Positions 38,713-50,507 of a stretch of DNA of 64,000 bases are shown piece after piece. Within the stretch, counting starts at the first letter, position 1. Each line of letters begins with the position of its first letter. The stretch is taken from positions 8,258,501 through 8,322,500 of the forward strand of contig NC_132975.1 of NCBI RefSeq assembly GCF_047496725.1. Reading direction: 5' to 3'. The notes under the pieces were generated by a model. That model was not told the DNA's origin. It was given only the letters and a program-made list of their open reading frames with translations, and made no database searches. Made by a program: the position numbers and the translations under genes. The DNA comes from Anoplolepis gracilipes. Its lineage: Eukaryota; Arthropoda; Insecta; Hymenoptera; Formicidae.

Positions 38713-38722
38713 CTTTCTCTCT
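38651..38722. repeat. (CT)n-rich tract
   Basis: CT repeat with TTTC interruptions at both ends. Confidence 0.95.
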
Positions 38723-38930
38723 GACGGTAGAACCTATCTCGGAAATATTATATTCCTGCCACGACAGCGGGGTAGAAATAATTTGATTAATGAAGGTTAC
38801 TTAAATTAAGTCAGAATACAAAATCTGCGCAGCGACAACTTAGCAACGCTTACAAAACAAAAACGGCAGACATATGTTTTCGTGAGAGTGAAGTATTTAC
38901 GTTCTAATACGTATATTTTTTGTAATCTTA

Positions 38931-39214
38931 GTACAAATTCAGTACTAATCAGATCAATTTTTATTTTTCATTTTTTAATGGTTTTTAATACGATAGTTGA
39001 ATATTAAGTTAGCAGGATCATAATTTTTTTTAATTGGCACGGGGTACAAATTTATTTTCGGTGGTACAAATTAGTACAAATGCTGTATTAATCAGATCAA
39101 TTTTTATTTTTCATTTTTTAATGGTTTTTATTATGATAGTTGAATATTAAGTTAGCAGGACCACAATTTTTTCTGAATTGCCATGGGGTACAAAATTATT
39201 TTTGGTGGTACAAA
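38931..39214 (+). repeat. Tandem sub-terminal repeats, about 142 bp unit, left end of the foldback
   Basis: The unit from 38931 (GTACAAATTCAGTACTAATC) repeats from 39073 (AGTACAAATGCTGTATTAAT). Both contain AATCAGATCAATTTTTATTT, a TTGAATATTAAGTTAGCAGG junction and a GGGGTACAAA segment. The first unit extends beyond the 39008 end, so the real boundary of the element may lie near 38931. Confidence 0.85.
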
Positions 39215-40319
39215 ATAGTACAAAATAAGTACTAAATAATCCATTAGGTCGCATTTGATTTTGCTGATTTAGTCCTGCCAGCCCAAGAGAGCTGATATTC
39301 TTACGTGTAGTTAATCATAAGAGTTAATCAATTATGTTAACAATTGCTAATTATAAAGATTATAATTAGCTAATCGTATTTTAAAGAATAATGCGGTATA
39401 TAAGAAGTACGCATACCTATTCCTTCGAATGTCGCCGTACATATGACAAGAGCAACAGCGCGCTACGTCTGTAAAGATCGAGCGCCGAACACTGTGTGAC
39501 GATGTAAGATAACAAATTCCTTATGCCTATAAAATAATATGACATATGTATGTCGAATACGTACTTGTTAACTCTCGAGCGTTGGCTGAACAATAATAAT
39601 TTTTTCGTCTCTCTGCTTTCTGCGCGACGCGGCGGTCTTTTCCCCCACTTGCCTTCCCCCACTATGTCCTATGCCGTGTCTTCCTACGTCACGCATACCA
39701 AGGATACAAACAAGGACGCGTCACTATTTTTTACAAACAATATTCGGCATACCTACGTATATTATTTTATAGGCATAAGGAATTTGTTATCTTACATCGT
39801 CACACAGTGTTCGGCGCTCGACCTTTACAGACGTAGCGCGCTGTTGCTCTTGTCATATGTACGGCGACATTCGAAGGAATAGGTATGCGTTTATTTCTTA
39901 TATACCGCATTATTCTTTAAAATACGATTAGCTAATTATAATCTTTATAATTAGCAATTGTTAACATAATTGATTAACTCTTATGATAAACTACACGTAA
40001 GAATATCAGCTCTCTTAAGCTGGCAGGACCAAATCAGCAAAATCAAATGGGACCTAATGGATTATTTAGTACTTATTTTGTACTATTTTGTACCACCAAA
40101 AATAATTTTGTACCCCATGGCAATTCAGAAAAAATCGTGGCGCTGCTAACTTAATATTAAGCTAGCAGGACCAAAAGAAAAAATTAAAAAAATAAATAAA
40201 ACAAAACAGATACAATTAGTACTGAATTTATACTAATTTGTACCACTGAAAATAATTTTGTACCACCAAAAATAAATTTGTACCCCGTGCCAATTAAAAA
40301 AAATTGTGGTCCTGCTAAC
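39008..40319. mobile_element. Foldback element, 1.3 kb, arms of about 550-585 bp
   Basis: Starts GTTAGCAGGATCATAATTTT and ends with the inverse (AATTGTGGTCCTGCTAAC). The left arm (39008 to about 39560) and right arm (about 39735 to 40319) are reverse complements over most of their length. The same 40-residue frame therefore appears on both strands, which is not evidence for a protein. The central spacer of about 175 bp is unique and CpG-rich. Arms contain repeated GTACAAAAT and GGGGTACAAA words and the AGCAGGACCA motif in both orientations. A second GTTAGCAGGACCA start at 39151 pairs with GCTGCTAAC ending at 40150, giving a nested unit of 1000 bp. Nothing encodes a transposase. Long arms with internal repeats recall foldback-type DNA transposons. 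Confidence 0.9.
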
Positions 40320-40377
40320 ATTATCGAAATTATTATTTTATTATAATATAAAATTTGAACATTATTTTTTACAATAA

Positions 40378-40478
<101 letters not shown>

Positions 40479-42273
40479 AATCGATCTATTTTCACTTTTA
40501 TATATACAAAAATGTTATTTGTAAATTCACAAAGCGTGTAATGAAAGAACAATTTATGATACATTCTAAATACATTCTAAAACCTAAATATATCAGATTA
40601 CATTTTGTACCGTTTGGAAAGTAAGAATACACGTTGACGAGGACTTTTAAAAATGAAATAAACAGACCATTTGATAAACGTTTTACCGATTGGCTCGAAG
40701 CGCTTTAGTTAGGAATTATTTCCACCATCCTTTGTATAACGTTGTGATAAGGGTTGAAAGCTATTATTCGACGTTAAAAAGATTGCAGCTCGTGGTAGGC
40801 ATCGGGCAGCTGCTCGTTACATGCAAATGCGCGAACCAGAGAAAGAATGAAAAAGAGAGAGATAGAGAAGCTGTCCTGTGTCGAGGACCATTGGGATTAT
40901 AAATTATAAATGGAGTCGACGACGAGATTGTTGCTGACTCTCGGTTGATCCAAACAATCAATTAAAGTGAGTGGGCTTGTGTTCCCGAGTTATTATTTTT
41001 CTGTAACAATAGAATCGTTAAATTCCTCTCCTTCACAACCCGACTTTGATTTCCGGAATCCTTCTGAGACAATCTCAAATATCTTATGATGCAGTCGAAA
41101 CGACATTATGTAACTTTCATGTTCCAGAATCAAACTTTTCGTTGAATTTTTATTTATTTCTCTAAAAATGATCTAAAGAAAATATGAACAGTGTGTGTAC
41201 GTATACACTAAAATCTATTGTATTAATCAGTGTTGAAAGATACAATTATGTCACGTGGTGTCATGATTGAAACACTTATGACATATTCATACTGCTATAT
41301 CTATCTACCTACTGCTTAAGAATTCCAACCGTCATTGTCATCGGGCGACAGCTTCGGATTTCATTTCAAAAACAGCGCGCCCCTCGAACGGCCTCTTTAA
41401 ATATACATATACGGCGTGCCGTATTACTGAAACACGAACGGGAACGGGTGTTTACTGAGCTTGTTTTGGTTAAGTCACGTCTGGAAAACAAACCTCACGG
41501 GGTGAAGTGTGTATAGGATCGTACTCTGCGATAAGTCCTGTTTTCTGACGAATGCCATCCTGCACGGAAAGTCATCCGAACGATCTTTTCGGTTGCCGCG
41601 CCACTTCTCCCTTTTTTAACAAGAAAATGTTTGACATTTGGACTTCAACTTTCCGAAAGGCAGAGCATACCAGATGGAAGACACGTTCGTTTTCCCAGAA
41701 ATATGACTTATTTAACTCATATTAGTCGTTTTTTAATATTATTACCGGAAATTCTGCAAATTATTACAACGTGTTTCTTCAATAAATTATTCTATTCCAT
41801 TTTAATTTTAATTTTATTTATTGGAAAACATTGATTTAAAAAGTTGAATTTTATCTTTAGTTTAAACTTTTCTGAAAGATGAGAATAATAGATTTAAAAG
41901 CTATCTAGTGATGAACTGTGATGAATCAAAAGAGGTAAATTTCAAATATTGATAGATAAATTTTAATAAGAAAAAAACTTGATAAAAAGTGGAATTACAT
42001 TTAAAAATGATAAATTTTGAACATGCTTTTGTGTATAATACGATAAAATTATCGATTTAACGCCAAATATTCCCTTATTTTGCGAAATATTCAATTATTA
42101 AACATGAGAAATCAACTTTTGTTTCGAAACAATGTAAATGCAAAATACAAAATGTGTAAATATCAGTTTTTGAAAAAATATTGATTTTTAATAATTGGTG
42201 CGAGTAAATAACTGCAATGAAGAATAGTACTATTTCTTTTATATATGTAAATAAAATACAGAGATTGTTGTAT
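40479..42273. other. Mixed stretch, no gene seen
   Basis: CpG-richer patches lie at 40680-41000 and 41330-41700, with AT-rich sequence elsewhere. Frames of 65-70 codons overlap on both strands at 40690-40961. No domain is recognised. Confidence 0.5.
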
Positions 42274-42313
42274 GCACACACACACACACGCACGCGCGCG
42301 CGCGCGCGCGCGT
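42274..42313. repeat. (CA)n(CG)n alternating tract
   Basis: About 16 bases of CA repeat followed by CGCA and then a pure CG run of about 20 bases. The 40 bases alternate pyrimidine and purine throughout, the classical Z-DNA-forming composition. Confidence 0.95.
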
Positions 42314-42329
42314 ATCCATATGAACACAT

Positions 42330-42860
42330 TTTTCCCTCTGCGCTCCACATTTGCCAAAACATGTTTTTGACCATTTTATTGAATTTCCTTCCGATAGACG
42401 GACGTTTGATGGCTCAAAAGAGGCCGTTAAAAACGAATATAAAGCACATTCGGCTTGTTGGGCGAAATTCGTAAAGCAAAATGTAGTAACATTTCCTTCT
42501 CCGGAGAAGCAACGTTAAGATCGGACTTCGGAAACTTGCGGGAAATCGAAATGCACTTCCGACGGAAGCTATTTTTAAAGCGACTCGCTTTTCCTCCCTG
42601 CTGTGGCGAAATTGCACTTACCTTCAAACTTCCTTTACTACCTTCTAAAATAGATGCGTTTACAGCAAGAGATTCGGAGAAGTCGAACGAAAACATATTT
42701 TTTAACTATTATCTCACGGGTAGGGGAAAGGAGAACATTATATCTAACATATATCCATTTTTAAAAGAATATTTTAAACTAAATACTACTTATAAGATCC
42801 TCTCTCTCTCTCTCTCTCTCACTATATATATATATACATATACATATATTATTGTAAAGT
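42330..42860. other. CpG-rich block with opposed frames and a CT/TA repeat tail
   Basis: A 137-codon frame on + (42455-42868) and an 89-codon frame on - (42696-42427) overlap. On - a short ATG-led run of 25 codons (MFSFDFSESLAVNASILEGS and on) is followed by AAG then GTAAGT at 42621-42616, a good donor. Donor hexamers are frequent by chance and no second exon is seen. A CT repeat followed by a TATATA run lies at 42800-42835. Confidence 0.25.
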
Positions 42861-42869
42861 TATACTAAC

Positions 42870-45130
42870 TAAAATTTTTTGTTAAAATTTTAATTTTATT
42901 TAAAATTGAAAATTATATCTTTAAATAATATACTCTTTAAAAATATACAATAAAATAAACATGCAATTACAAATATATAATTAAAAGTAAAAATTTGATT
43001 TTAATTATTCAAATAACTTTTATTATAATAGAAATTATATTTTAGATTTTGTTATAAATTAAAATTTAGATTCAAAGTAATGTTCAAGATTTAAAAATTG
43101 CAGCATGTAACAATTTTATTAAATTTACAAAGATATTTCAAAATTATTAAAAAAAAATATTATGGCAGGTAAAATAAATTAATTAAACCTAAGAATTTTT
43201 CATAATATTATTTGCATACAAGTAAAATTTTACTTAAAGCGGATTAATAAGTCGACTTTATTGACATTTTCATACAATTTTTTCTTAAGTATTACTTATT
43301 AAAAAAACTGCCGCGCGTGCATGTTCATTTCGGCTTGATTAAAATATTTAATCGTTAATCACATATTGTAATCATCGTTAAGGGAGCATGAAGCGTAACA
43401 TGGGACGAGGGATGCCATGTTGACGCATAAAGGGACGATCGCGGTGATTTTCACGTAGCGTTAGGGAAATTTGCCGGCTCGCATTTCATTACGGCTCGAT
43501 AAGACAAAGAAATCCCTTTCGAAGAGAGGGAACGGTCTCGTAAAGTGAATTAAAAAGCGCTGTTTCCCCCTTTTCCGCTCCCTTATAGAATTCTCTTTCA
43601 GTCGTCTTTTGGGCTCTTTCTGAGCCGGGAAACTGAAGAATCGGAGAAAACGGTTTGGGTAATCGGAGAAAGGGATGCAGTATCTTACTCGAGATATTAA
43701 TAAAGATTTATAAGTAAGCGCGCGTTGCGCCGGTCTGTCAAGTCTGTCTCATTTCCGGCGCGATACGAGACGAAGGCCCGCAACGCATAGATCGTTCCTC
43801 TCCATTAAAGAAACATCCGGCCGCGGCGAAATTATCTCGATATCGCTCTCGTGAGTAAGAGAGCGCGACGAATTAAACGCGGTACCGCGTTAAATATTCG
43901 ATGCTGCAATTCCGTAATAGCGGGTCAGAGTGGTTACATCTGACATTTCGTAATTATGACGATGAAATATAAGAATTTATGGCAATTCTTTGTCCTACAA
44001 AAACAGATAATTTATTTAATTCTTCGGTTTAATTCTTCGATGCATTTAAAAGTGATCTTTATTCAATATTATTTACAATTTTTTTTTGCAATACATATAA
44101 TTTTATATATGTATGTTCGTGTATACATATATATATATATTCTATGTTAAATTTTTTTATATTTTACATTATATCTTCGAATCATATCTTTGCAAATATA
44201 ACATCGGATAATTACAGTTATTAGTTAAAAATTGTATTGCTTGTAACTAATTTTAAATGGAAATTAAATGGGTTATGAGAGAATTAATACCATCTTAGAA
44301 TTTTTTTTATTACTTGAAATAATGTTATCATAATTTTATGATTTTGTTATTAAAAGACTCAGTTGAACATCAGTGTATATTATTTATAAGTTATCATTAG
44401 TCTGTCCTATATACGTCCTATATATAGAGCATGTTCTATTATGTATTCTTTGGAAAATTTATCCAAAAAATTCGAATAATGTTGTATTAAATTAGGCGCA
44501 ACTACTTAATATTAATAATTTTAATTTTAATAATCCCTCGATGAATGATAATCTTATTCGAATCACGAATATGATATACAATATTCAATAAAGTAATAAT
44601 CTACTTGCATGAAAACAATGTGTGTCATACAAATCGTTATTTGTCAAAACAATCTTTTTTCGTTGCATCTCTTTTTCATTCCATCTTTAAAAAACATTGG
44701 ACATGTAGTATCTTACATCAATTTGAAAAATGGACAAGTCACGATGAAGAAAGAGCATGTACGAGCGAGATGTCGAGTACCGGCTCGACGGTTGTATAAG
44801 AACAACGAAGACAAGACAACGAGAGAAGGAGAGAAGGATCATTTTCGAGCGAGCAGATAGCATCCCAAAAGATTTAGAGGGTCAGCGTTGCAATTAGCGA
44901 TGTTTAGAAGCGAATTATGAGATCGTATATCTTTCACTCGCTATTTCTCTTGTAGGCCACCTTCAGTTCGCATTCTCTCTTTCTCTTCACGGCTCGTTCT
45001 CTTCATGGCAACGTTCTTACTGTCTTTTTCTTTCTAACACGGATTTAAACTTCTCTCTCTTTCTCTCTCTGAATCACCTTTCTTCGCGTTATAACTCGCG
45101 AGTACAAGCGAGCGATAGGTGAAGCCGGCC
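42870..45130. other. AT-rich then CpG-rich stretch, no gene seen
   Basis: AT-rich to 43300, a CpG-rich island at 43300-43960, AT-rich to 44740, then GC-richer. The island holds a perfect 16 bp palindrome AACGCGGTACCGCGTT at about 43878-43893. Frames of 64-83 codons lack motifs. Confidence 0.45.
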
Positions 45131-45132
45131 GC

Positions 45133-45777
45133 TATCTACGTTTCGTGAACTGTCGCTGTATTTTTTTCCTGAACCACCCTCTCTTGCGCCATTCGAGCTT
45201 CTCAGTAACCCTTGACCGCAGGTCAATCCGTTTCCACCTACGAGAACTCGCTATACAGTGTCCGATTTATCCTCGCGAGAGTGTTGCGATCGTATTTTGA
45301 TCATATTGACACCGCAATAAATAAATATCTTTATTGTGAAAGTAAAAATTTTTTACATGTAATTCTTTGAAATACTTTGATGTTAAAAATGATTTTATTT
45401 TAATTTTAAAAAGTTTTCCAAACATAATATAGCATGATGTTATATATTAATTTCATGTAATTGAAGTGATATAAACATATTACTATATTTATATTAGCTT
45501 GTTATAAAATTTATATAAGTATATTAGGTCGTATTATTGTAACCTGGAAACGAAAGACAAAAAATGTAAAAAAGTTATAAAGTGTTATTGGTTGGTATTT
45601 TTGTTTCAACATACTCTCACATTATATTTTCTTTCCCTGCAGAATCGAGGTTGGATTAACTTTGTATATAGGTATAAAAACGTAATACCAGAAATTCAAC
45701 CAGCTATTTTTAATAAAAGGAAACATAACTAAGCATTTCATATCTGCGTTCCGTGTACTGTCGCTGTATTTTTTCCG
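45133..45777 (+). repeat. Direct repeat of about 37 bp, copies 608 bp apart
   Basis: Copies at 45133-45169 and 45741-45777 share ACTGTCGCTGTATTTTTT and the preceding TATCT.CGTT.CGTG, with about three substitutions and one indel. Between them lies a good acceptor-like run, TTTTCTTTCCCTGCAG, ending near 45643. The sequence after it soon meets stops. Confidence 0.75.
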
Positions 45778-48700
45778 CACTTCTTACTTACTGCATCTCC
45801 TATTTACTCAATTTACACAGTAAAAATCAGAAATGCTGCCCGTTTTAAAGTTTGAGGCATTAATAGCATTTAGCACGTTAATTTCTTATTTTACTAGAAA
45901 TCTGATAACACGATTCGCTGTTTTCTCGGAAAATTGTCTAAATGAAATAAAAAAATTATAAAGCTATATTGATAAGAACATTTTATATAAAGTGATGGAA
46001 ACAAAAATATTCGAAATTGATCAACTGAAAACAGAATGAAAAAATCGAAAGAATAACGTAACATTAAATTGCTATTCGAAAATTTATATATTCATATATT
46101 CTTCAATTTTTAATGTTTTATATTGAATAGAATTTTTTTTATAGTTTTTAATATTGTATATTTTATTTTGTTTTTTTAAAAAGACATTATATATATTCTT
46201 ATTTTTTTCAAAAATGCTGTGTACGGATTAGACTTTGAGACAAACTCATGTTAATGTTTTATGTAACGTAAAAATTAATGTTCTCTGTTTTTTTCTAGAA
46301 ATTATATTTTATAATAAATTGTATATATATATACAGAAAAAGCATAAAAATTTACCACTAGATTTTATGAGAGAAACCGTATAGATATTTCTTTCTTTTT
46401 TCTTTTTATAACAAAAGCATAGTCAGTTACATCAAGATATTCACAGGAACATGCGTGTGTTTGATCGTTCCGCGGTCTTGGAACTACTCGATCGTATCCG
46501 TTGTGGCCGTCTTCGTGTTCAAGAACCCGGTTTGTTATCCGCGCTACGTTCATCTTCCATCGTCATATTTTCCCGGTCCATTTTTCCCGCGCGAGAATAT
46601 ATAAAATGCGGTGAGAGAGAGGAAAATAAACACACGAGTGAACTAAGGTTAACGTACGTGTAAGCAGAACATCTTGTCCTTATTTCGGACAAGCTTGCTG
46701 TCGATCTTGTAAACAATCGTTCGACGATTTCCAAATATACGTATTTCGTGCCATGTTTTCTCTCAATATTGATCTGTAAATCTGCAATACGTCGAGAATA
46801 GTTGTACGTTGTTATGCAAAAGAGTGTAAATTGTTTTAAAATTATATATATCTCATCAACATTCAACATCAACATTTTTCCCAAGACATTTATTGAATAT
46901 TTAACGGTTTATTGTGAATATTATATTTTATGTTTCAATATTTATTACGCGAGCATAACAATTTTTAAATTAATTTACGTTAAAGTTAGAAAGAGGCTTA
47001 TTTGGATCCATTGAATTATATTAAGATAAATCATACAAGTCATATAAAAAACTGCAAATAGTATGTGCATTTGTCGGTTGGATAAGCAAGATGCATCTCC
47101 GAAGGTTGACAACTTGGCGTCACCTTCTTAGTCTTCGTGATTCCATGATTGGAAGACGTAGAATAAATTCGCGAAAGAGCGAAAACGACAATGAAGATAT
47201 ATCACTGATGTTCTCATCTTCGCACACCGCAGCTTCGTGCGAGCTACATTTTTCCCGTGTTTGCCAACGTTTTTACCTTTGTGAGACTCTTGATATTTCT
47301 CTGCGTTAGACGAGAATTTGTCGAAGAGTGTTACAAATGCGTGCAAGTCTTCTTTGCACGTTATTATACTTGCCAAATAATATCAAAAATATGAAAGATA
47401 GAAATACATGTAGTATGTGAATATCAAATTATATTAAAAAGTAGTTTAATATAATTTTAGAGAGTTTGTAGAACAACGATATAAAATACAAATATTAATA
47501 CACTAAAAAATATTTAAAAGTCAAATTAAAAATTTATACATATATTATATGTATATATATATATATATATAATATAGAGTTTGACAATGTCGATTTATAT
47601 CAACGTCAGTATAAATATGTCGCATAATTTTCAATATATTGACTGCTACAAGATTCGATGCTGATCGATAGTTTGAGACCTGAAGCTGTAATATGTATGT
47701 GCATGTAATATTTTTATACTATACGCAAAAAAAAAAAAAAAAAAGCGGAAAGCAATCGATAAACGCACAGTAAACATATAGCATATGTATATAGTATAAT
47801 ATATGTAGAGGGAGAGAGAGAGAGAGAGAATATATTTTATAACATAATTATATTATAAACTAGACAATATGTATAAGATATGACATGTGTATTACAGGAA
47901 TATGAAAACTGCATTATTCAATAATTTCGTTTAATTTACAAATTAATATTCATTTCTGATTCAAATAGTTATTTAAGATATGATTAACTGCCTTTTATGT
48001 ACATAATTTTTTTTTATTAAAAGTTTTATCTCTTGTTTTTAAACATTTAAAAATTAATAATAAATATATTACGGGTGTCCTCAATGACGAAAATATTACG
48101 CGTAAATTGTTTTTGCTCACAGAAACGTTCTTTGATTTCTCACTTCGCAACAATACAGAATCAGAGAGGAAAAATGGCACAAATATGAAGTGTTTTTTTT
48201 AAACTTATAAAGCTGGGTCGGGGCGATGGATGCGATTCATCGCTCAGTTTTCAACCGTGTAACGTTGAATGACGTCGTCCACCGCGACGGCGGGCGCATT
48301 CGGAGGCCGAACCGCAACGTTTGGTAAATTTGGCCACCCAGAGGTAAAGCAACGATAATAAATGAGCGGCGAGTGAGAGAGCATTGCTAGCGCCGCTCCA
48401 GGTCCAATTTCCCAGGAGAATACGAGAGAGATAGAAGAGACTAAGGAGAGAAAGGGAGAGAGAGACCGGGGCAAAACCGCAGCCTAAAAACAATATCCTA
48501 CCACCGTGAACCAGTGACAGTATCTGATAGTCACCTTCACCGCGGATAAGTTATCGCCCCTTGTCTAATATATCCGAGTGGTAATAACCCGCGTCGCTAT
48601 CGATAAGACGACTCGATGAGATTTCAACAAAACTTAGGGAGTAAAACTATGAACGTTATTATATGTCACGTGAGATATGTATAAATACGTTATAGATAGG

Positions 48701-49308
48701 TATCTTTTATTACGTCACGTGCGATGTGATTAATTTTATTGTTAGAGTAGTTACTATTACAGTATAGATTTTATTGTTATTATTATTAGATAAGTTATCA
48801 CGCTACCCTATTATATGATTTCTTATTTCACTAGTGAATGATGGTGATTATTTTTTGCCATAATTCATGCCATATGACAAATTTATTCGACATCGGCAAA
48901 TCAAACATGTTTTTTTCGTCTTAATCGTACAACGTAAAGATTCGTCGTGATAGTTCGAGAATTACACGAAACAAATCGCGTTCTACCCACGCATAAAAGT
49001 AGAATCGATATAGGGAGGAAAAGGAACGATGGTGTCCAAACAAGGAAAGCTGTCGAGGAAGTTTATGAATGACATAATCCGCGGGTTTTGTAGCGAGCTG
49101 CCATAATCCCATTGCTTGATTATGGCCGGAAAGAAAATACACGTCTCATTGTTCGTGAATCGACATCTCTAAGAAACACGATCCGATCGTTAGAGGCTCG
49201 TCTTTATGATTACGTCATTATAAATTGACAATGATCCGGGTTTCCATCGGGCTGTCGTCGGGAAACTTCTTAACTAGTCGATATAATGATTGCATGTTGA
49301 GGCTTTCG
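45778..49308. other. Mixed stretch, no gene seen
   Basis: CpG-rich patches at 46440-46700, 47080-47360, 48200-48700 and 48950-49300 alternate with AT-rich DNA. A TA run lies at about 47547-47570, a poly-A run of 18 at about 47727-47744 and a GA run at about 47809-47829. Frames up to 121 codons overlap between strands and carry no motif. Confidence 0.45.
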
Positions 49309-50507
49309 TTTTTGGTATGTCTGTGCTTCTTTGCTAGAACAAATCTACGTTTACACAAGATACGATTATTATTTTAAGTGATAAATTTACATAAAAAATG
49401 CGAAAAAAAATTTCTTAACATGTGTGATTTGAAATATATATTATTAAATTATAAATTTGTTACCGTTTAACTTTTGCACGAGGCAAAAGATGCACTTATA
49501 AAATATATACAATACGCTTCATTAACGAAAATAGAAACCTGATTACGTTCTAATACACGCGATATGTGTTAATGACAACAAATGTGCACGTATGTACAAT
49601 AGTTATTAATTAGCAGTGAAACTCGGCAATTTAATTACGTATGCTGCATTATCGAGTATGGAATTAAACATATCCGTCGGGACCGACTTGAGGCGAGTGC
49701 AATCAGCGTAGCCATATGCGGTCGTGCAACCGTATAATTTACGGCCAATCGCGATCGAGAAGACACCACCCAACATATAATACATAATCGCTGACGTTGC
49801 GCGAGATATATACGTATTGTATCGCCGCTAAAAATCATCCACGAGAATACGGCGCGTTGTCAAGTATGAATTATACCTGCATCTTATATCTTAATCGAAC
49901 GTTTTAATTATTTTTCGGCAAGAGGTGGAACATTCAAGTAAATTTATATTCCAGATGGAAGGTCGAACCGAAAATCTTGCTACATTAATAAAATTCGAAA
50001 GATAAAACGTATGGTTAGATCTTTAAAGCGCATATATGTCATAAAATCAATATCATATCGTACAACAAATAACTATTGTAATCAGCTGTGCGATTGAGTT
50101 CAACTCTATGATATAGTATATTTATCAGTTATTTTTTTACAGTTATATATTTATATATGCATCTTTCTCTCCCTTCCTCCTCCTCCTTCTCCTCTTTTTC
50201 TTTTTCTCTCTATCTATCTCTCTATCTATCTATCTATCCATATCTATCTTTCTATATATCTATCTTTCTACATTTTTAATTGTTATTTAAAATGCATGAT
50301 GCATTTAAAGATTGTTACACTCTGCATCAAAACAGTGAATTGATTATGTGAATGTGGCAAATTTATAATTTCATAATATATATTTCAAATCACACATGTT
50401 AAGAAATTTTTTTCGCATTTTTTATGTAAATTTATCACTTAAAATAATAATTGTGTCTTGTATAAACGTAGATTTGTTCTAGCAAAGAAACACAGACATA
50501 CCAAAAA
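49309..50507. repeat. Inverted duplication pair, 150 bp arms, 0.9 kb spacer
   Basis: The arm at 49309-49459 matches the reverse complement of 50358-50507 at roughly 95 percent, with about half a dozen substitutions and one indel. It starts TTTTTGGTATGTCTGTG and includes TTCTTAACATGTGTGATTTG. The 0.9 kb between is ordinary sequence with a CpG-rich patch (49560-49850) and a TCTA microsatellite. No transposase is encoded and no flanking target duplication is visible. High identity makes this the youngest of the three spaced pairs. Confidence 0.92.
50209..50272. repeat. (TCTA)n microsatellite, imperfect
   Basis: Tetranucleotide TCTA repeats with TCTC and TTTC interruptions, preceded by a CT-rich run. 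Confidence 0.9.

Noticed and set aside
39417..39882. A 40-residue peptide (starting YYFIGIRNLLSYIVTQCSAL) encoded on both strands
   Set aside because: The duplication follows from the palindrome of the foldback element and does not show a conserved protein.
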